Positions 24,302-32,004 of a stretch of DNA of 32,004 nucleotides are shown here, piece after piece; position 1 is the first letter of the stretch; each line of letters begins with the position of its first letter. The notes below the pieces were generated by a model that saw only the letters and a list, made by a program, of their open reading frames with translations, made no database searches and was not told the origin of the DNA. The translations under genes were made by a program, and so were the position numbers. This DNA comes from Olsenella uli (GTDB taxonomy: Bacteria; Actinomycetota; Coriobacteriia; Coriobacteriales; Atopobiaceae): NCBI RefSeq assembly GCF_901212675.1, contig NZ_CAAKOQ010000059.1:15-32018 (forward strand). Reading direction: 5' to 3'.

Positions 24302-25534
24302 CTAGGCCCCGAGGGCGAGGCGCACGACCTCGCGGGCCACCTCGGGCGAGACGTCCGTGGGCAGGCAGACGGCGCCCTCCGAACAGGCGCGCGTCACCGG
24401 CAGGCGCTCGAGCGCGGCGGCCATCCCGTCGGGCAGGCCAAAGGCGGCCTCGTCCGTCACGCCCGGGAAGAGCAGGGGTCGGTACCACGGCACGCTGTAG
24501 TGACCCGCCGCGCAGAGGCGTGCCACCGCCGCGTCGGCCACCGCGGCATTTGCCAGGAAGAGCCCCACGCGAAGGAGCGGCAGACCCGCCGCGAGGCCGC
24601 AGGAGGTGGCCCAGGCGCCCTCGCCCGGCGCGCCAGGCAGACCCGCGAGCGCCTCGCCATAGGCCCGCGCGGCCGCGGAACGCACGTCCTCGTCCGACGA
24701 CGTGGCCATGAACGCACGGAAGGCCTGGTCGGCAACCCAGGCGCTCGGGAGCGCGGGCCCGCTCGCGAGGCCACCCGCGAGCTCCACCGGCGCGATGGCC
24801 GGCTCGAAGAGGCCCCGCTCGCGCAGGCCCTCGCGAAGCGCGTGGGACACGCCGTGCGGCAGGTGATTGAGGGCGCGGATCTGGTTGAGGTAGCGCCTGG
24901 ACGCGCGCGCGTGGGCGGCGTCGAGCGCGGGCAGCGCCGCCAGGCGGGCGCGAAGCTCGTCGCGCAGGACTGCGTCGGCCATGTCGGGGTTCACCCAGAC
25001 GGCACCGCCAAAGTGCGTGGGCAGCATCTTCTCGACGCCAAAGGAGTGCACCGAGACGTCGGCGACGGGACGCCCGGACGCGTCGAGCCCCAGATGGCCC
25101 GCGCAGTGGGCGCAGTCCTCGAGCAGAAGCACCCCCGCCCCGTGCGCGCGGTCGCGAAGCGCGGCGTCTGCCTCGGCGTCACGGATGCCAAAGGTGTGCT
25201 GGAGCACCACGCAGGCGGTGCGCTCCCCCACCGGCGCCGAAGCGGCGTCGAGCGCGAGCGTCTCCGCCGAGATGTCGCCGTAGACGGGCGCGAGGCCCGC
25301 CGCCACGATGGGGCCGACCGCCGTGCAGCAGGTGAAGAGCTGCGTTGCCACCTCGCGACGTGCGCCGTCGCGAGCCGCCAGCGCGCCGAAGGCCACCCGC
25401 ATGCCCTGGCGGGCCTTGAAGGTCGGGAACCAGTCGACGGTCTCGGTGCCCGTGAGCTCGGCAAGCTTGCCGCAGAGTCGCTCCAGGCTCGCCCGCGTCG
25501 CCTCGTCCGCACGCGCGAATCTCTCGTCTCCCAT
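24302..25534 (-). CDS. DegT/DnrJ/EryC1/StrS-type PLP aminotransferase
   Basis: A 410-residue PLP enzyme of the DegT family, usually sugar- or nucleotide-sugar aminotransferases. Motifs: ATQLFTCCTAVGPIVAAGLAPVYGDIS, LLEDCAHCAGHLG with Asp140 that binds the PLP ring nitrogen, and SVHSFGVEKMLPTHFGGAVW with the likely PLP lysine Lys169. Some family sequences have the classical SF.xxK...GGxxGG; here the region is close but not identical. It starts at ATG 25534 with a GGGGAGGGG site; earlier starts are less likely. It lies between two copies of the palindromic element. Substrate unknown; it could modify a cell-wall sugar. Confidence 0.78.
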   Translation of the reverse strand: MGDERFARADEATRASLERLCGKLAELTGTETVDWFPTFKARQGMRVAFGALAARDGARREVATQLFTCCTAVGPIVAAGLAPVYGDISAETLALDAASAPVGERTACVVLQHTFGIRDAEADAALRDRAHGAGVLLLEDCAHCAGHLGLDASGRPVADVSVHSFGVEKMLPTHFGGAVWVNPDMADAVLRDELRARLAALPALDAAHARASRRYLNQIRALNHLPHGVSHALREGLRERGLFEPAIAPVELAGGLASGPALPSAWVADQAFRAFMATSSDEDVRSAAARAYGEALAGLPGAPGEGAWATSCGLAAGLPLLRVGLFLANAAVADAAVARLCAAGHYSVPWYRPLLFPGVTDEAAFGLPDGMAAALERLPVTRACSEGAVCLPTDVSPEVAREVVRLALGA

Positions 25535-25586
25535 GCGGTACCCCTCCCCTTGCCGGTTTGTCCTCACCCGTCCCAAGCGCCCGCCG

Positions 25587-25662
25587 CACGTTTCCTTCCG
25601 GATGATTTGTCACATTGCCTGCAATGTGACAAATCAATCATCCGGAAGGAAACGAACGTGAC
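25587..25662. repeat. Long palindrome with 4-nt duplications
   Basis: Same family as 24217. The left arm is intact. The right arm contains AATCAATCA and AACGAACG where the other copy has single versions, each a four-base duplication. It begins 20 bases downstream of the ATP-grasp gene stop. Confidence 0.82.
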
Positions 25663-25682
25663 GGCTGGCGGCCGCGATGCCG

Positions 25683-26912
25683 CTACGACAGGTCGCGATG
25701 ACCGAAGTACTTGCGGTAGTCCAGCACGTAGTGCACCCAGAGCTTCGCCATGTCAAAGAGGCGCCTCGGGTCGTCGTCGTGCGCGCCAAAGAGCGTGGTG
25801 CCCACTTTGCCGGCGCGCATGAGCGCAAGCGCGCGGTCCTTATCGGGGCCGGGCTCGACGTACTTGCGCACCACGAAGTGCGGCACGCCCACCCAGAGCA
25901 CCTCCTCGAAGGCGCGCTTGGGCGCGAGCACCCCGCCGTCGATGAGGTCGTCCACGGCATAGCGGGCCAGGTTGTTGCCCGAGAGCGTCGTGAAGAAGCT
26001 GCTGCGGCCGGCGCGCGGGTTCACCTCGAAGAGCCGGTAGGCGCCGTCTCGGCGGTCGTACTTCATGTCGATGTTGAAGAAGCCGCGGTAGCCGCTCCCG
26101 GCCATGAGGCCCTCGACCGTGTCGTAGATGGCGTCGTCGCCGTACGAGAGGATCGCCGCATAGTTGCCGATGGCCATGGGCGAGTAGTCCTCGAGCAGCG
26201 GGTGGCCCAGCGACAGCAGGGTCACCGTGCCGTCCTCGCGCACGTAGCCGTTCACCACGCGCATGTTCTCGTCGCCGCCGGGGATGAAGTCCTGGATGAT
26301 GAGGCGGCCCGGGTAGCCCGCCGCATAGATGCGCCGCACCGTCTCGGCAAGCTCGTCGGCCGTGTCGAGGATGAATGCCTTCTTCTGTCCCTCGAAGGGG
26401 TGCGCACGGTAGGCCGGCGCATCGGAGGGCTTGAGCGCCACGGGAAAGCCGAACGGCAGCTCGGGCACCTCGTCGTGGTCGACGACGACGGTCTTGGGGT
26501 AGGGCACCCCACGCGCCTCGCAGAGCTGGTAGAAGCTCTCCTTGTCGTTCATCTGGTCGACGATGTGTCCGGCCGAGCACACCACGTGGTAGCTCGCGTC
26601 GAGGCGCTCCATCTGGTGCGAGAGGGCCACGGCGTAGTCATCGCCGCAGGGCACGAGCAGAGGCACCTTGTCGCCATATGCGCCAGCGGCCGCCTGGGCG
26701 TTCAGGACCTCGACGAGGCGGTCGCCCTCGAGCAGGTGCTCGTCGATGCGCACGTCGATGAACTTGGAGTGCTGCGTGGGCGTGAGCGGGAACACGCCCC
26801 ACACCACACTCGTGACCCCATACGCCTCATAGAACGCGCGCGCCATGCCGTAGCCGGCGATCTCGGTGCCGAGAAGCACCGGCACAAACGGGTGGTTGGT
26901 CGTAGCTGCCAC
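25683..26912 (-). CDS. ATP-grasp ligase, probable D-aspartate ligase
   Basis: A 409-residue ATP-grasp carboxylate-amine ligase. Visible motifs are the N-terminal FVPVLLGTEIAGYGMARAFYEAYG, NDKESFYQLCEARGVPYPKT, FPVALKPSDAPA, the LIIQDFIPGGDENMRVV segment and the metal site FFNIDMKYDRRDGAYRLFEVNPRAG. The layout resembles D-aspartate ligase (Aslfm type) that adds D-Asp to the peptidoglycan bridge of enterococci. The nearby Asp/Glu racemase (30939) would supply D-Asp, and MurJ and NlpC genes are next door. GTG 26912 was chosen because upstream frames close; a GAGGGG site precedes it. The D-Asp assignment is inference. Confidence 0.72.
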   Translation of the reverse strand: MAATTNHPFVPVLLGTEIAGYGMARAFYEAYGVTSVVWGVFPLTPTQHSKFIDVRIDEHLLEGDRLVEVLNAQAAAGAYGDKVPLLVPCGDDYAVALSHQMERLDASYHVVCSAGHIVDQMNDKESFYQLCEARGVPYPKTVVVDHDEVPELPFGFPVALKPSDAPAYRAHPFEGQKKAFILDTADELAETVRRIYAAGYPGRLIIQDFIPGGDENMRVVNGYVREDGTVTLLSLGHPLLEDYSPMAIGNYAAILSYGDDAIYDTVEGLMAGSGYRGFFNIDMKYDRRDGAYRLFEVNPRAGRSSFFTTLSGNNLARYAVDDLIDGGVLAPKRAFEEVLWVGVPHFVVRKYVEPGPDKDRALALMRAGKVGTTLFGAHDDDPRRLFDMAKLWVHYVLDYRKYFGHRDLS

Positions 26913-26957
26913 TTACGTTCCCCTCTCGAAGGAATCCGTGTCCGAGCCGGGCGCGGC

Positions 26958-26992
26958 CCCGCCCCGCGGCCTCACGGCGGGGCCGCCCCCAC
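26958..26992. repeat. GC-rich stem between NlpC/P60 and ligase genes
   Basis: GCGGCCCCGCC and GGCGGGGCCGC pair perfectly (11 bp) around a 12-base loop. It is just before the ligase GTG start and has no T-tract. It may act as a second transcriptional barrier; role unproven. Confidence 0.45.
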
Positions 26993-27030
26993 CCCCGGCG
27001 ATGGCACGGGGACAACGGTCACTCTACATG

Positions 27031-27058
27031 AAAAGCGGGACACCCGAGGGCGCCCCGC
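27031..27058 (-). terminator. Terminator after the NlpC/P60 gene
   Basis: A ten-pair stem (GCGGGGCGCC with GGTGTCCCGC, two wobbles) with loop CTCG is followed on the minus strand by TTTT. It lies about 60 bases after the stop at 27116. Confidence 0.75.
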
Positions 27059-27115
27059 GAAGGGTCCTGCTGTCACGGGCGGCCACCGCGCACGGCCGGC
27101 CGGCGCGTGGCTTGG

Positions 27116-28390
27116 CTAGACGACCGGGCCACCACCCACGAAGCTGCCGGCACTGTAGTACACGCTGGCGATCTCGACGCCACCATAGTTGGAGTGAATC
27201 ATCTTGCCGCCGCCGATATACATGCCCACATGCGTGGTGTTGTTCACGCCGTGGCCCCAGAACATGAGGTCGCCGGGCTGAAGGTTGGCCTGGTTGGTGG
27301 TCCAGCGGCCGCTGTCGAGCGCCCAGCCGATCATCGAGTTGCCGCGGCCGTTGCTCATGCGCTGGCCACGCGGGATGGAGATGCCGGCCTGCTTGTAGGC
27401 CCACCACACGAGGCCGGAGCAGTCGAACTCCTGGCCGGCGATGGCGTTGCCGCCCCACGAGTACGAGACGCCGAGCTGCGTCTTGGCGGCCGCGATGGCA
27501 CCGGAGATGCCGGAGCCCACGTTGACCGAGCCGGAGCTGTGGCTGGACGAGCTGGAGCTGCTCGAGGAGCTCGAGCTGCCGGAGCTGCTGGAGCTTGAGC
27601 TGCTCGAGGATCCGGAGTTGCTCGAGCTCTGGCTGCTGCCGGAGTTGCTCGAGCCGCCGTTGACGGAAGACGAGGAGTCGTTGCTGGCAGCCTGCTGCTG
27701 AGCCTGCTGCGCGGCGGCCTTCTGGGCCGCAGCCTCCTCGGCTGCCTTGCGGGCTGCCTCCTCCTCGGCGAGCGCCTGCTGGACGTCGGCCGAGAGGCTC
27801 TGCACGTAGGCCTCGTGGTCAGCCTGCTTCTGCTGGACCTCGGTAGCCTTAGCCTGCGAGGCATCGACGAGCTGCTGCTGCTGGGCCTGCTGGGTCTGGA
27901 GGTCGGCCTTCTTCTGGTCGAGCTCGGCCTGGATGGACTGGACCTCCTGGATGGCCTGGGCGTCGGAGCTGGCCACCTTATTTGCGTAGTAGATGCGGCT
28001 CACGAGGTCGGATGCGGAGGTGGAGCCCACCACGAGGTCGACGATGGAGACACCGCCGGCCTTGTAGTCGGCAGAGACGCGGTCGGACAGGGTGGACTGG
28101 GCTGCGTCGAGTTCGGCCTGCTTCTGGGAGATCTCCTCCTCGGTGGTGGAGATCTGGGCCTTGGTGTCCTCGAGCTTGGCCTGGTTGTCCTCAAGCTCCT
28201 GGAAGGCGGCAGCGGTCTGCTGCTCGTAGGTCGCGCTCTCGGCCTGCGCCTGGTCGAGCTGAGCCTGAAGCTCCGTCGAGGTGGCGGCGAGGGCTGGAAT
28301 GGGTGACGTGCCGAACACGAGGGTTGCGATGAGCGCAGACGCTGCGATTCTCCGCCCAAGGACGACGGATGACGTGCGTTGTTTCTGCAT
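27116..28390 (-). CDS. Secreted NlpC/P60 peptidoglycan hydrolase, PcsB/CwlO-like
   Basis: A 424-residue secreted protein. Residues 1-35 form a Sec signal peptide with AxA cleavage (PALA-A). About 38-235 is a coiled coil whose segment DYKAGGVSIVDLVVGSTSASDL matches the PcsB/CwlO hinge region acted on by FtsEX in related bacteria. Residues 240-288 are a Ser/Gly linker with runs of up to 12 serines. The C-terminal NlpC/P60 domain carries Cys324 (FDCSGL), His387 (THVGMYIG) and a third polar residue near His399. It cleaves peptidoglycan stem peptides. ATG 28390 has AAAGGAGAGG before it; TATACT upstream (about 28417) is a -10 candidate. Ends before a terminator. Confidence 0.93.
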   Translation of the reverse strand: MQKQRTSSVVLGRRIAASALIATLVFGTSPIPALAATSTELQAQLDQAQAESATYEQQTAAAFQELEDNQAKLEDTKAQISTTEEEISQKQAELDAAQSTLSDRVSADYKAGGVSIVDLVVGSTSASDLVSRIYYANKVASSDAQAIQEVQSIQAELDQKKADLQTQQAQQQQLVDASQAKATEVQQKQADHEAYVQSLSADVQQALAEEEAARKAAEEAAAQKAAAQQAQQQAASNDSSSSVNGGSSNSGSSQSSSNSGSSSSSSSSSSGSSSSSSSSSSSSHSSGSVNVGSGISGAIAAAKTQLGVSYSWGGNAIAGQEFDCSGLVWWAYKQAGISIPRGQRMSNGRGNSMIGWALDSGRWTTNQANLQPGDLMFWGHGVNNTTHVGMYIGGGKMIHSNYGGVEIASVYYSAGSFVGGGPVV

Positions 28391-28644
28391 AGATCCTCTC
28401 CTTTCGGGTTTTCTCAGTATAGGCAAGGCCCCTGGGGGCCGAAAGGCTCGAGACCCAATCGCTCACAAGGCTTTCATGTGACTTGAGGTTGGGTTGAGGG
28501 TTGCAAAAGAGGCGCGGGGCAGGCCTTTCCGACCATGTCTCGCGCCCGTGAGCAGGCGTTCTATGAGTCTTTGCGAAGAGCTGGCGGCAGGGGTGCAAGC
28601 GGTGCGCCCCCGCCGCGAGGTACCGTGCGAGGCAGGCGCCTCCC
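28391..28644. other. Intergenic region with NlpC/P60 promoter
   Basis: On the minus strand TATACT is about 25-30 bases before the NlpC/P60 ATG, with a GGCCCCCAGGGGCC palindrome just upstream. Nothing else recognisable; no terminator after murJ was found. Confidence 0.4.
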
Positions 28645-30249
28645 CTACCTCCGCACCACGCGACGCACGATGGTGGAGACGAAGGAGGCCTCGGACAGGT
28701 CTAACGCCACGGCGATGCCGAAGGTCACGAGCAGGGCCGGGACGCCGCCGGCCATGCAGTACGCGATGGCCTGCATCACCGAGCCGGAGAGCGGCGCCAC
28801 GAGCCGCTCGAGCGCAAACACGGCGCCCACGCCCACGACCGAGCCCGCAAGTCCGAGCCCGAGCGCGCGCACGCACGACGCCGCCACGCCGGCAAGCCCG
28901 AGCGAGCCCATCGCGCGACGCAGGATGGCGAACGTGATGACGTCGCCGGCGGCAAAGTAGATGAGCGAGCACAGCGACACGGCCCAAAGCCCCAGCACCG
29001 GCGTGAGCGCCAGGCAGAACGCGACCTGGATGACGCCCGCAACCGTGCACGCGAGCGCGAAGAGCCCCATGCGGCGAAGCGACGAGCACACCTTCTGCAG
29101 GTAGGTGTTGACGCCGTAGAACGGCAGGCCGAGGGCAAGCCCCTGCAGGTAGGCCACCGTGAGCGACACGTCGGACTCGGTGAAGCGACCCGCGCCCAGG
29201 ATGGCCACGAGCTCGGGCGAGAACACGATGAGGTACATCGCGAACGGCACGAGCATGAAGCAGATCTTGCTCACGCCGGAGCGCACGCCGCGAGCGCAGG
29301 CGTCCATGTCGCCGTGGGCCACGTGGTCGGAGAGCTCGGTGAACATGGCCGTGGTGATGGGCACGGCCAGGATCGAGTACGGCAGCATGTACCACAGGCG
29401 CGCGTAGTAGATGATCGAGGCGCCATTGGCCGCCACCGAGAGGGCGCTCGAGTTCATGACCGAGACCGTCACGAACGACTCGAGCGTCACCGCGAGCGTG
29501 GGGATGCCGATGGAGAGGGTCTCTCTGATGCAGGGGTCGTGCAGGTCGATGCGCAGGCGCAGGCGCACGCCGTGGCGAAGCAGCGCCGGCACCTGCACGA
29601 GCACCTGCACGAGCACCGCGCCCGAGCCGCCGAGCGCCAGGATGAGAATCGCGAGCTGGGGGTTCGTGCTCTCGAACACCACGTAGCCGGCAAACGAGAG
29701 CGCGGTCACGACGTTGTTGAGGATGGGTGCCGCCGTGCTCCAGAGGTAGTCGCGCTCGGCGTTGAGCACGCCCGATATCACCGAGGAGAGCGCGTAGAGC
29801 ACGATCTGGATGGCGAAGAAGCGGAAGAAGTAGATGGCGAGGTCGGTGTCGAAGGCCTCCGTGGCGCTGAACGACTGCGTCCACACCACCTGGCCGGCAA
29901 AGACGAAGGCGAGCACCGTGAGGGCGCCCATGAGCAGGGTGACGAGCGACAGAAGGTTGGAGGCGTAGTCGCTCGCGCCCTCGCGGCCGAGCCGACGCTT
30001 GACCGACATGTAGACGGGCAGGAACGCCGTGACGAGCATGCCACCCATGACGAGCTCGTAGAGCTGGTTGGGCAGGTTGTTGGCGATGGTGTAGCAGCTC
30101 GACATCACCGTGGCGCCCAGGGCCCACGACTGGCACCACGTGCGGAAGAAGCCCGTGATGCGGCTCACGATGACGAGGCCGCTCATCATGGCGGCCGAGC
30201 GGCCCACGGCCTCCTCGCTGGTGGGGGTCTCCTCGGTCCTCTCGGCCAT
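28645..30249 (-). CDS. murJ: Lipid II flippase MurJ
   Basis: A 534-residue MATE/MurJ-type membrane protein with about 14 hydrophobic helices, which flips lipid II across the membrane during cell-wall synthesis. Motifs: SRITGFFRTWCQSWALGA (N-terminal MurJ signature with Arg), NNLPNQLYELVMGGML, SGVLNAERDYLWSTAAPILNN, and the cavity loop. The N-terminal 15 residues are soluble. The family has no signal peptide. Its ATG immediately follows the TAA of ybaK (TAAATG), so the two are co-translated or co-transcribed. Confidence 0.93.
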   Translation of the reverse strand: MAERTEETPTSEEAVGRSAAMMSGLVIVSRITGFFRTWCQSWALGATVMSSCYTIANNLPNQLYELVMGGMLVTAFLPVYMSVKRRLGREGASDYASNLLSLVTLLMGALTVLAFVFAGQVVWTQSFSATEAFDTDLAIYFFRFFAIQIVLYALSSVISGVLNAERDYLWSTAAPILNNVVTALSFAGYVVFESTNPQLAILILALGGSGAVLVQVLVQVPALLRHGVRLRLRIDLHDPCIRETLSIGIPTLAVTLESFVTVSVMNSSALSVAANGASIIYYARLWYMLPYSILAVPITTAMFTELSDHVAHGDMDACARGVRSGVSKICFMLVPFAMYLIVFSPELVAILGAGRFTESDVSLTVAYLQGLALGLPFYGVNTYLQKVCSSLRRMGLFALACTVAGVIQVAFCLALTPVLGLWAVSLCSLIYFAAGDVITFAILRRAMGSLGLAGVAASCVRALGLGLAGSVVGVGAVFALERLVAPLSGSVMQAIAYCMAGGVPALLVTFGIAVALDLSEASFVSTIVRRVVRR

Positions 30250-30756
30250 TTACTCCCCCTCCCGGCACACGTCGGCAAACGTCGCGCCCACGAAGGAGGC
30301 GAGCGGCTCGGGCGCCACCTCGAGGGTGAGGCCGCGCCGGCCGCCCGAGATGTAGATGTGGTCGAAGAGCTGCGCCGTCTCGTCGATGAGGGTGGGGAAC
30401 TGCTTCTTCATGCCCACCGGTGAGCAGCCGCCGCGTACGTAGCCCGTTGTGGCCTCGAGGTCGCGCACGTGCATGAGCGAGAGCGACTTCTCGCCCGCCG
30501 CCGCGGCCGCCTTCTTGAGGTCGAGCTCGGCCGCGGACGGGATGCAGCACACCACATGGCCCCCGTGCGGCGCCTCGCAGACGAGCGTCTTGAAGCCCTG
30601 CGCCGGGTCGTAGCCGAGCATGCGCGCAATCTGCACGCCAAGGTCGCTTCTGCCCATGACCTCGGGCTCCTCGAACGTGATCGCCTTGTAGTCGACGCCG
30701 CCGCGCTCGAGCTCGCGCATGGCGTTCGTCTTCTGTACCCTCTCCTTGCGAGCCAT
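30250..30756 (-). CDS. ybaK: YbaK/EbsC-type prolyl-tRNA editing deacylase
   Basis: A 168-residue member of the YbaK/ProX family, which removes wrongly attached cysteine from tRNA-Pro in trans. Conserved parts: HVVCCIPSAAELDLKKAAAAAG, ATTGYVRGGCSPVGMKKQFP and DHIYISGGRRGLTLEVAP. The GYxxGGxSP motif with the lysine pair is typical. ATG 30756 has GGAG four bases upstream; an upstream frame extends to 30843 without support. First gene of the ybaK-murJ unit, divergent from the racemase. Confidence 0.92.
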   Translation of the reverse strand: MARKERVQKTNAMRELERGGVDYKAITFEEPEVMGRSDLGVQIARMLGYDPAQGFKTLVCEAPHGGHVVCCIPSAAELDLKKAAAAAGEKSLSLMHVRDLEATTGYVRGGCSPVGMKKQFPTLIDETAQLFDHIYISGGRRGLTLEVAPEPLASFVGATFADVCREGE

Positions 30757-30864
30757 GTCACTCCGTTCACGTCCGGCGATGCGCAGGGGGCCTGCGCCCG
30801 GGCGCCGCGAGCCTCCGTCATGCGCCCGCATGCGCCCATTCACATCGCCTTAACAGCCGAACTG

Positions 30865-30870
30865 TATAGT
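30865..30870 (+). promoter_or_regulatory. Candidate -10 box of racemase gene
   Basis: TATAGT lies 69 bases before the racemase ATG. The opposite strand has TATACA almost on the same spot, so divergent ybaK and racemase promoters may overlap here. -35 boxes are poor. Confidence 0.3.
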
Positions 30871-30938
30871 AAAGCACTCATATCACGCAGAACCTATGGA
30901 GGAGCGGCCCGGCGGGTCGTCCGGAGCGGGAGGACACC

Positions 30939-31634
30939 ATGGAGAAGCTCGGCGTCATCGGCGGCATGGGCCCCGAGGCCACCGCCTACTTCTACGAGGA
31001 GGTCATCGAGCACACGGTGGCCGCCCGCGACCAGGACCACATCGACGTGGTCATCATCAGCCAGGCCTCCATGCCCGACCGCACCGAGGCCATCCTCTCC
31101 GGAGACCCGTCGCGCCTGCTCTCGGTCATGCGCGCCGACGCGCAGGCGCTCGAGTCTCTCGGCTGCGCCCACATCGCGATCCCGTGCAACACCTCACACT
31201 ACTTCTATGACACGATCCAGGGCTTCACCAAGGTGCCCATCATCCACATGCCGCGCGAGGCCGTGCGCGAGGCGGTCGAGCGCGGCGGGGTGCGGCGCAT
31301 CGGCGTCATGGCCACGGTGGGCACCATCAAGACCGGCGTCTACCGCAAGGAGATCGAGGCCGCGGGCGCCGAGCAGGTGGTTCCCTCCGAGGAGCGCGAG
31401 ACCGACGTCATGTCGATCATCTACGACGACGTGAAGGCCGGGCGCGACGTGGACATGCACAAGTTCGACCGCGTCATGACCGAGTTCTACCGCGAGGGCT
31501 GCGACGCGGTGCTTCTAGCCTGCACCGAGCTCTCGGTCATCAAACGCGACCACGACATCCCCGACATCTGCATCGACGCGATGGACGCCCTCGTGCGCGA
31601 GTCGATCGTGCGGAGCGGCGCGCAGTACCGCTAG
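30939..31634 (+). CDS. Aspartate/glutamate racemase
   Basis: A 231-residue cofactor-independent Asp/Glu racemase (RacD/YgeA-like). It has the two catalytic cysteines in IPCNTSH (Cys83) and LACTELS (Cys195), the N-terminal GVIGGMGPEAT and GVMATVGTIKTGVY. Family members interconvert L- and D-aspartate (or glutamate). GGGAGGA lies five bases before the ATG. It is divergent from ybaK-murJ and close to an ATP-grasp ligase resembling D-Asp ligase; that makes aspartate the likely substrate. It could also be a general amino-acid racemase. Confidence 0.9.
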   Translation: MEKLGVIGGMGPEATAYFYEEVIEHTVAARDQDHIDVVIISQASMPDRTEAILSGDPSRLLSVMRADAQALESLGCAHIAIPCNTSHYFYDTIQGFTKVPIIHMPREAVREAVERGGVRRIGVMATVGTIKTGVYRKEIEAAGAEQVVPSEERETDVMSIIYDDVKAGRDVDMHKFDRVMTEFYREGCDAVLLACTELSVIKRDHDIPDICIDAMDALVRESIVRSGAQYR

Positions 31635-31930
31635 CCGTGCCCCGGGTTCGCGTCGGTTTTCCCGTTGCTGGTCACGAGGGGCGATTTGCCCTCCATTTTA
31701 CGGCGAGCCACAGCATGATTTTCGTCGTTCGCAGCCCGCACGCGCTCATAGTCGCGACAAGAACCCCATCTTGGGACATTGGGCAGACTCCAGGGGGCCA
31801 GATGAACCTCCTTCGGACACGCGGAGGCAACCCGCCGGACACACGGAGACAAGTAAATCACCTCTCGTGACCACTTGGGCGGAAATTGACGGTCGAGACC
31901 CAAGGGTGAGGCTCGGAACCATTGCGAGAC
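31635..31930. other. Intergenic region between racemase and tRNA terminator
   Basis: No gene is supported. Besides the possible terminator it contains a 17-base near-direct repeat (CGGACACGCGGAGGCAA at 31815, CGGACACACGGAGACAA at 31837). No other structure recognised. Confidence 0.4.
31676..31700 (+). terminator. Possible terminator after racemase
   Basis: GAGGGGC and GCCCTC pair across GATTT with a bulged G, followed by ATTTTA. It lies about 45 bases after the racemase stop. The stem is short, so the call is weak. Confidence 0.4.
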
Positions 31931-31964
31931 CCAAACAAAAGCGGCCCCGGAGACCCGGGGCCGC
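31931..31964 (-). terminator. Terminator of the tRNA gene
   Basis: GCGGCCCCGG and CCGGGGCCGC are a perfect ten-pair stem with a four-base loop (31941-31964), followed on the minus strand by TTTTGTTTGGG. It starts 12 bases after the tRNA CCA end. Confidence 0.85.
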
Positions 31965-31975
31965 ATGCAATGCAC

Positions 31976-32004
31976 TGGAGGCGACGCCCAGATTCGAACT
32001 GGGG
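31976..32004 (-). tRNA. 3' end of a tRNA, cut by the window edge
   Basis: Only the 3' part is in the window: T-stem CCCAG / CTGGG with loop TTCGAAT, acceptor strand CGTCGCC, then T and encoded CCA. The discriminator base U73 and a GGCGACG 5' partner (inferred) would fit tRNA-Cys or Gly, but the anticodon lies beyond the edge, so the identity is not known. Confidence 0.85.

Noticed and set aside
28463..30550. A 695-codon minus-strand frame overlapping murJ
   Set aside because: Out of frame with murJ, Arg/His/Gly-rich translation typical of a GC shadow frame; MurJ has the conserved motifs.

Overview
The window is bacterial chromosome: high G+C, dense genes, strong purine-rich Shine-Dalgarno sites, ATG and GTG starts, and many converging or overlapping operon junctions. 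Codon third positions are mostly G or C. The mix of a HisZ-HisG fusion, a LIV-type amino-acid ABC transporter with a Tat-type lipoprotein, D-aspartate-type cell-wall genes and a PcsB/CwlO-like NlpC/P60 hydrolase fits the actinobacterial class Coriobacteriia (Olsenella, Atopobium or Collinsella relatives). That placement is inference from memory of gene content; no search was run. No phage, transposase, CRISPR or rRNA is visible.

Layout. (1) 1-6000: polA and uvrC on the minus strand (DNA replication/repair). Between them is a likely unlisted 68-residue EF-hand, Gly/Cys-rich small protein on the plus strand and two copies of a GGACAA-type palindromic repeat. (2) 5.85-6.58 kb: a non-coding stretch with a large inverted repeat and short direct repeats, then a FemAB-like aminoacyltransferase (plus). 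(3) 7.7-17.3 kb: the complete histidine pathway. A PHP-type histidinol phosphatase is on the plus strand, convergent with hisE-hisI. Upstream of hisI lies the operon hisZG-hisD-hisC-hisB-hisH-hisA-hisF, all minus, with 4-bp overlaps or gaps of a few bases except hisA-hisF. The same palindrome, ACTTTAG-N4-CTAAAGT, occurs twice before hisZG and once (one base changed) before hisI, so one regulator probably controls both units. (4) 17.3-18.24 kb: gene-poor DNA with a perfect 30-bp palindrome. (5) 18.24-24.0 kb: a two-TM hypothetical protein, then livF-livG-livM-livH-livK (operon read livK first), ending at a terminator after livF. (6) 24.2-31.6 kb: cell-envelope and amino-acid genes: a DegT-type aminotransferase, an ATP-grasp ligase resembling D-aspartate ligase, an NlpC/P60 hydrolase, MurJ, a YbaK deacylase and an Asp/Glu racemase. 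(7) The right edge cuts a tRNA gene (3' part only, minus) followed by its terminator.

Working together. The his genes supply all ten steps from PRPP+ATP to histidine. The racemase could make D-Asp and the ATP-grasp ligase could load it on the peptidoglycan stem or precursor; FemAB, MurJ and NlpC/P60 act on the same polymer. The Liv system imports branched-chain amino acids or related small molecules.

The most unusual material is non-coding: four different families of palindromic or inverted-repeat elements, a degenerate 19-nt tandem array in the hisI leader, and the three his operator copies.
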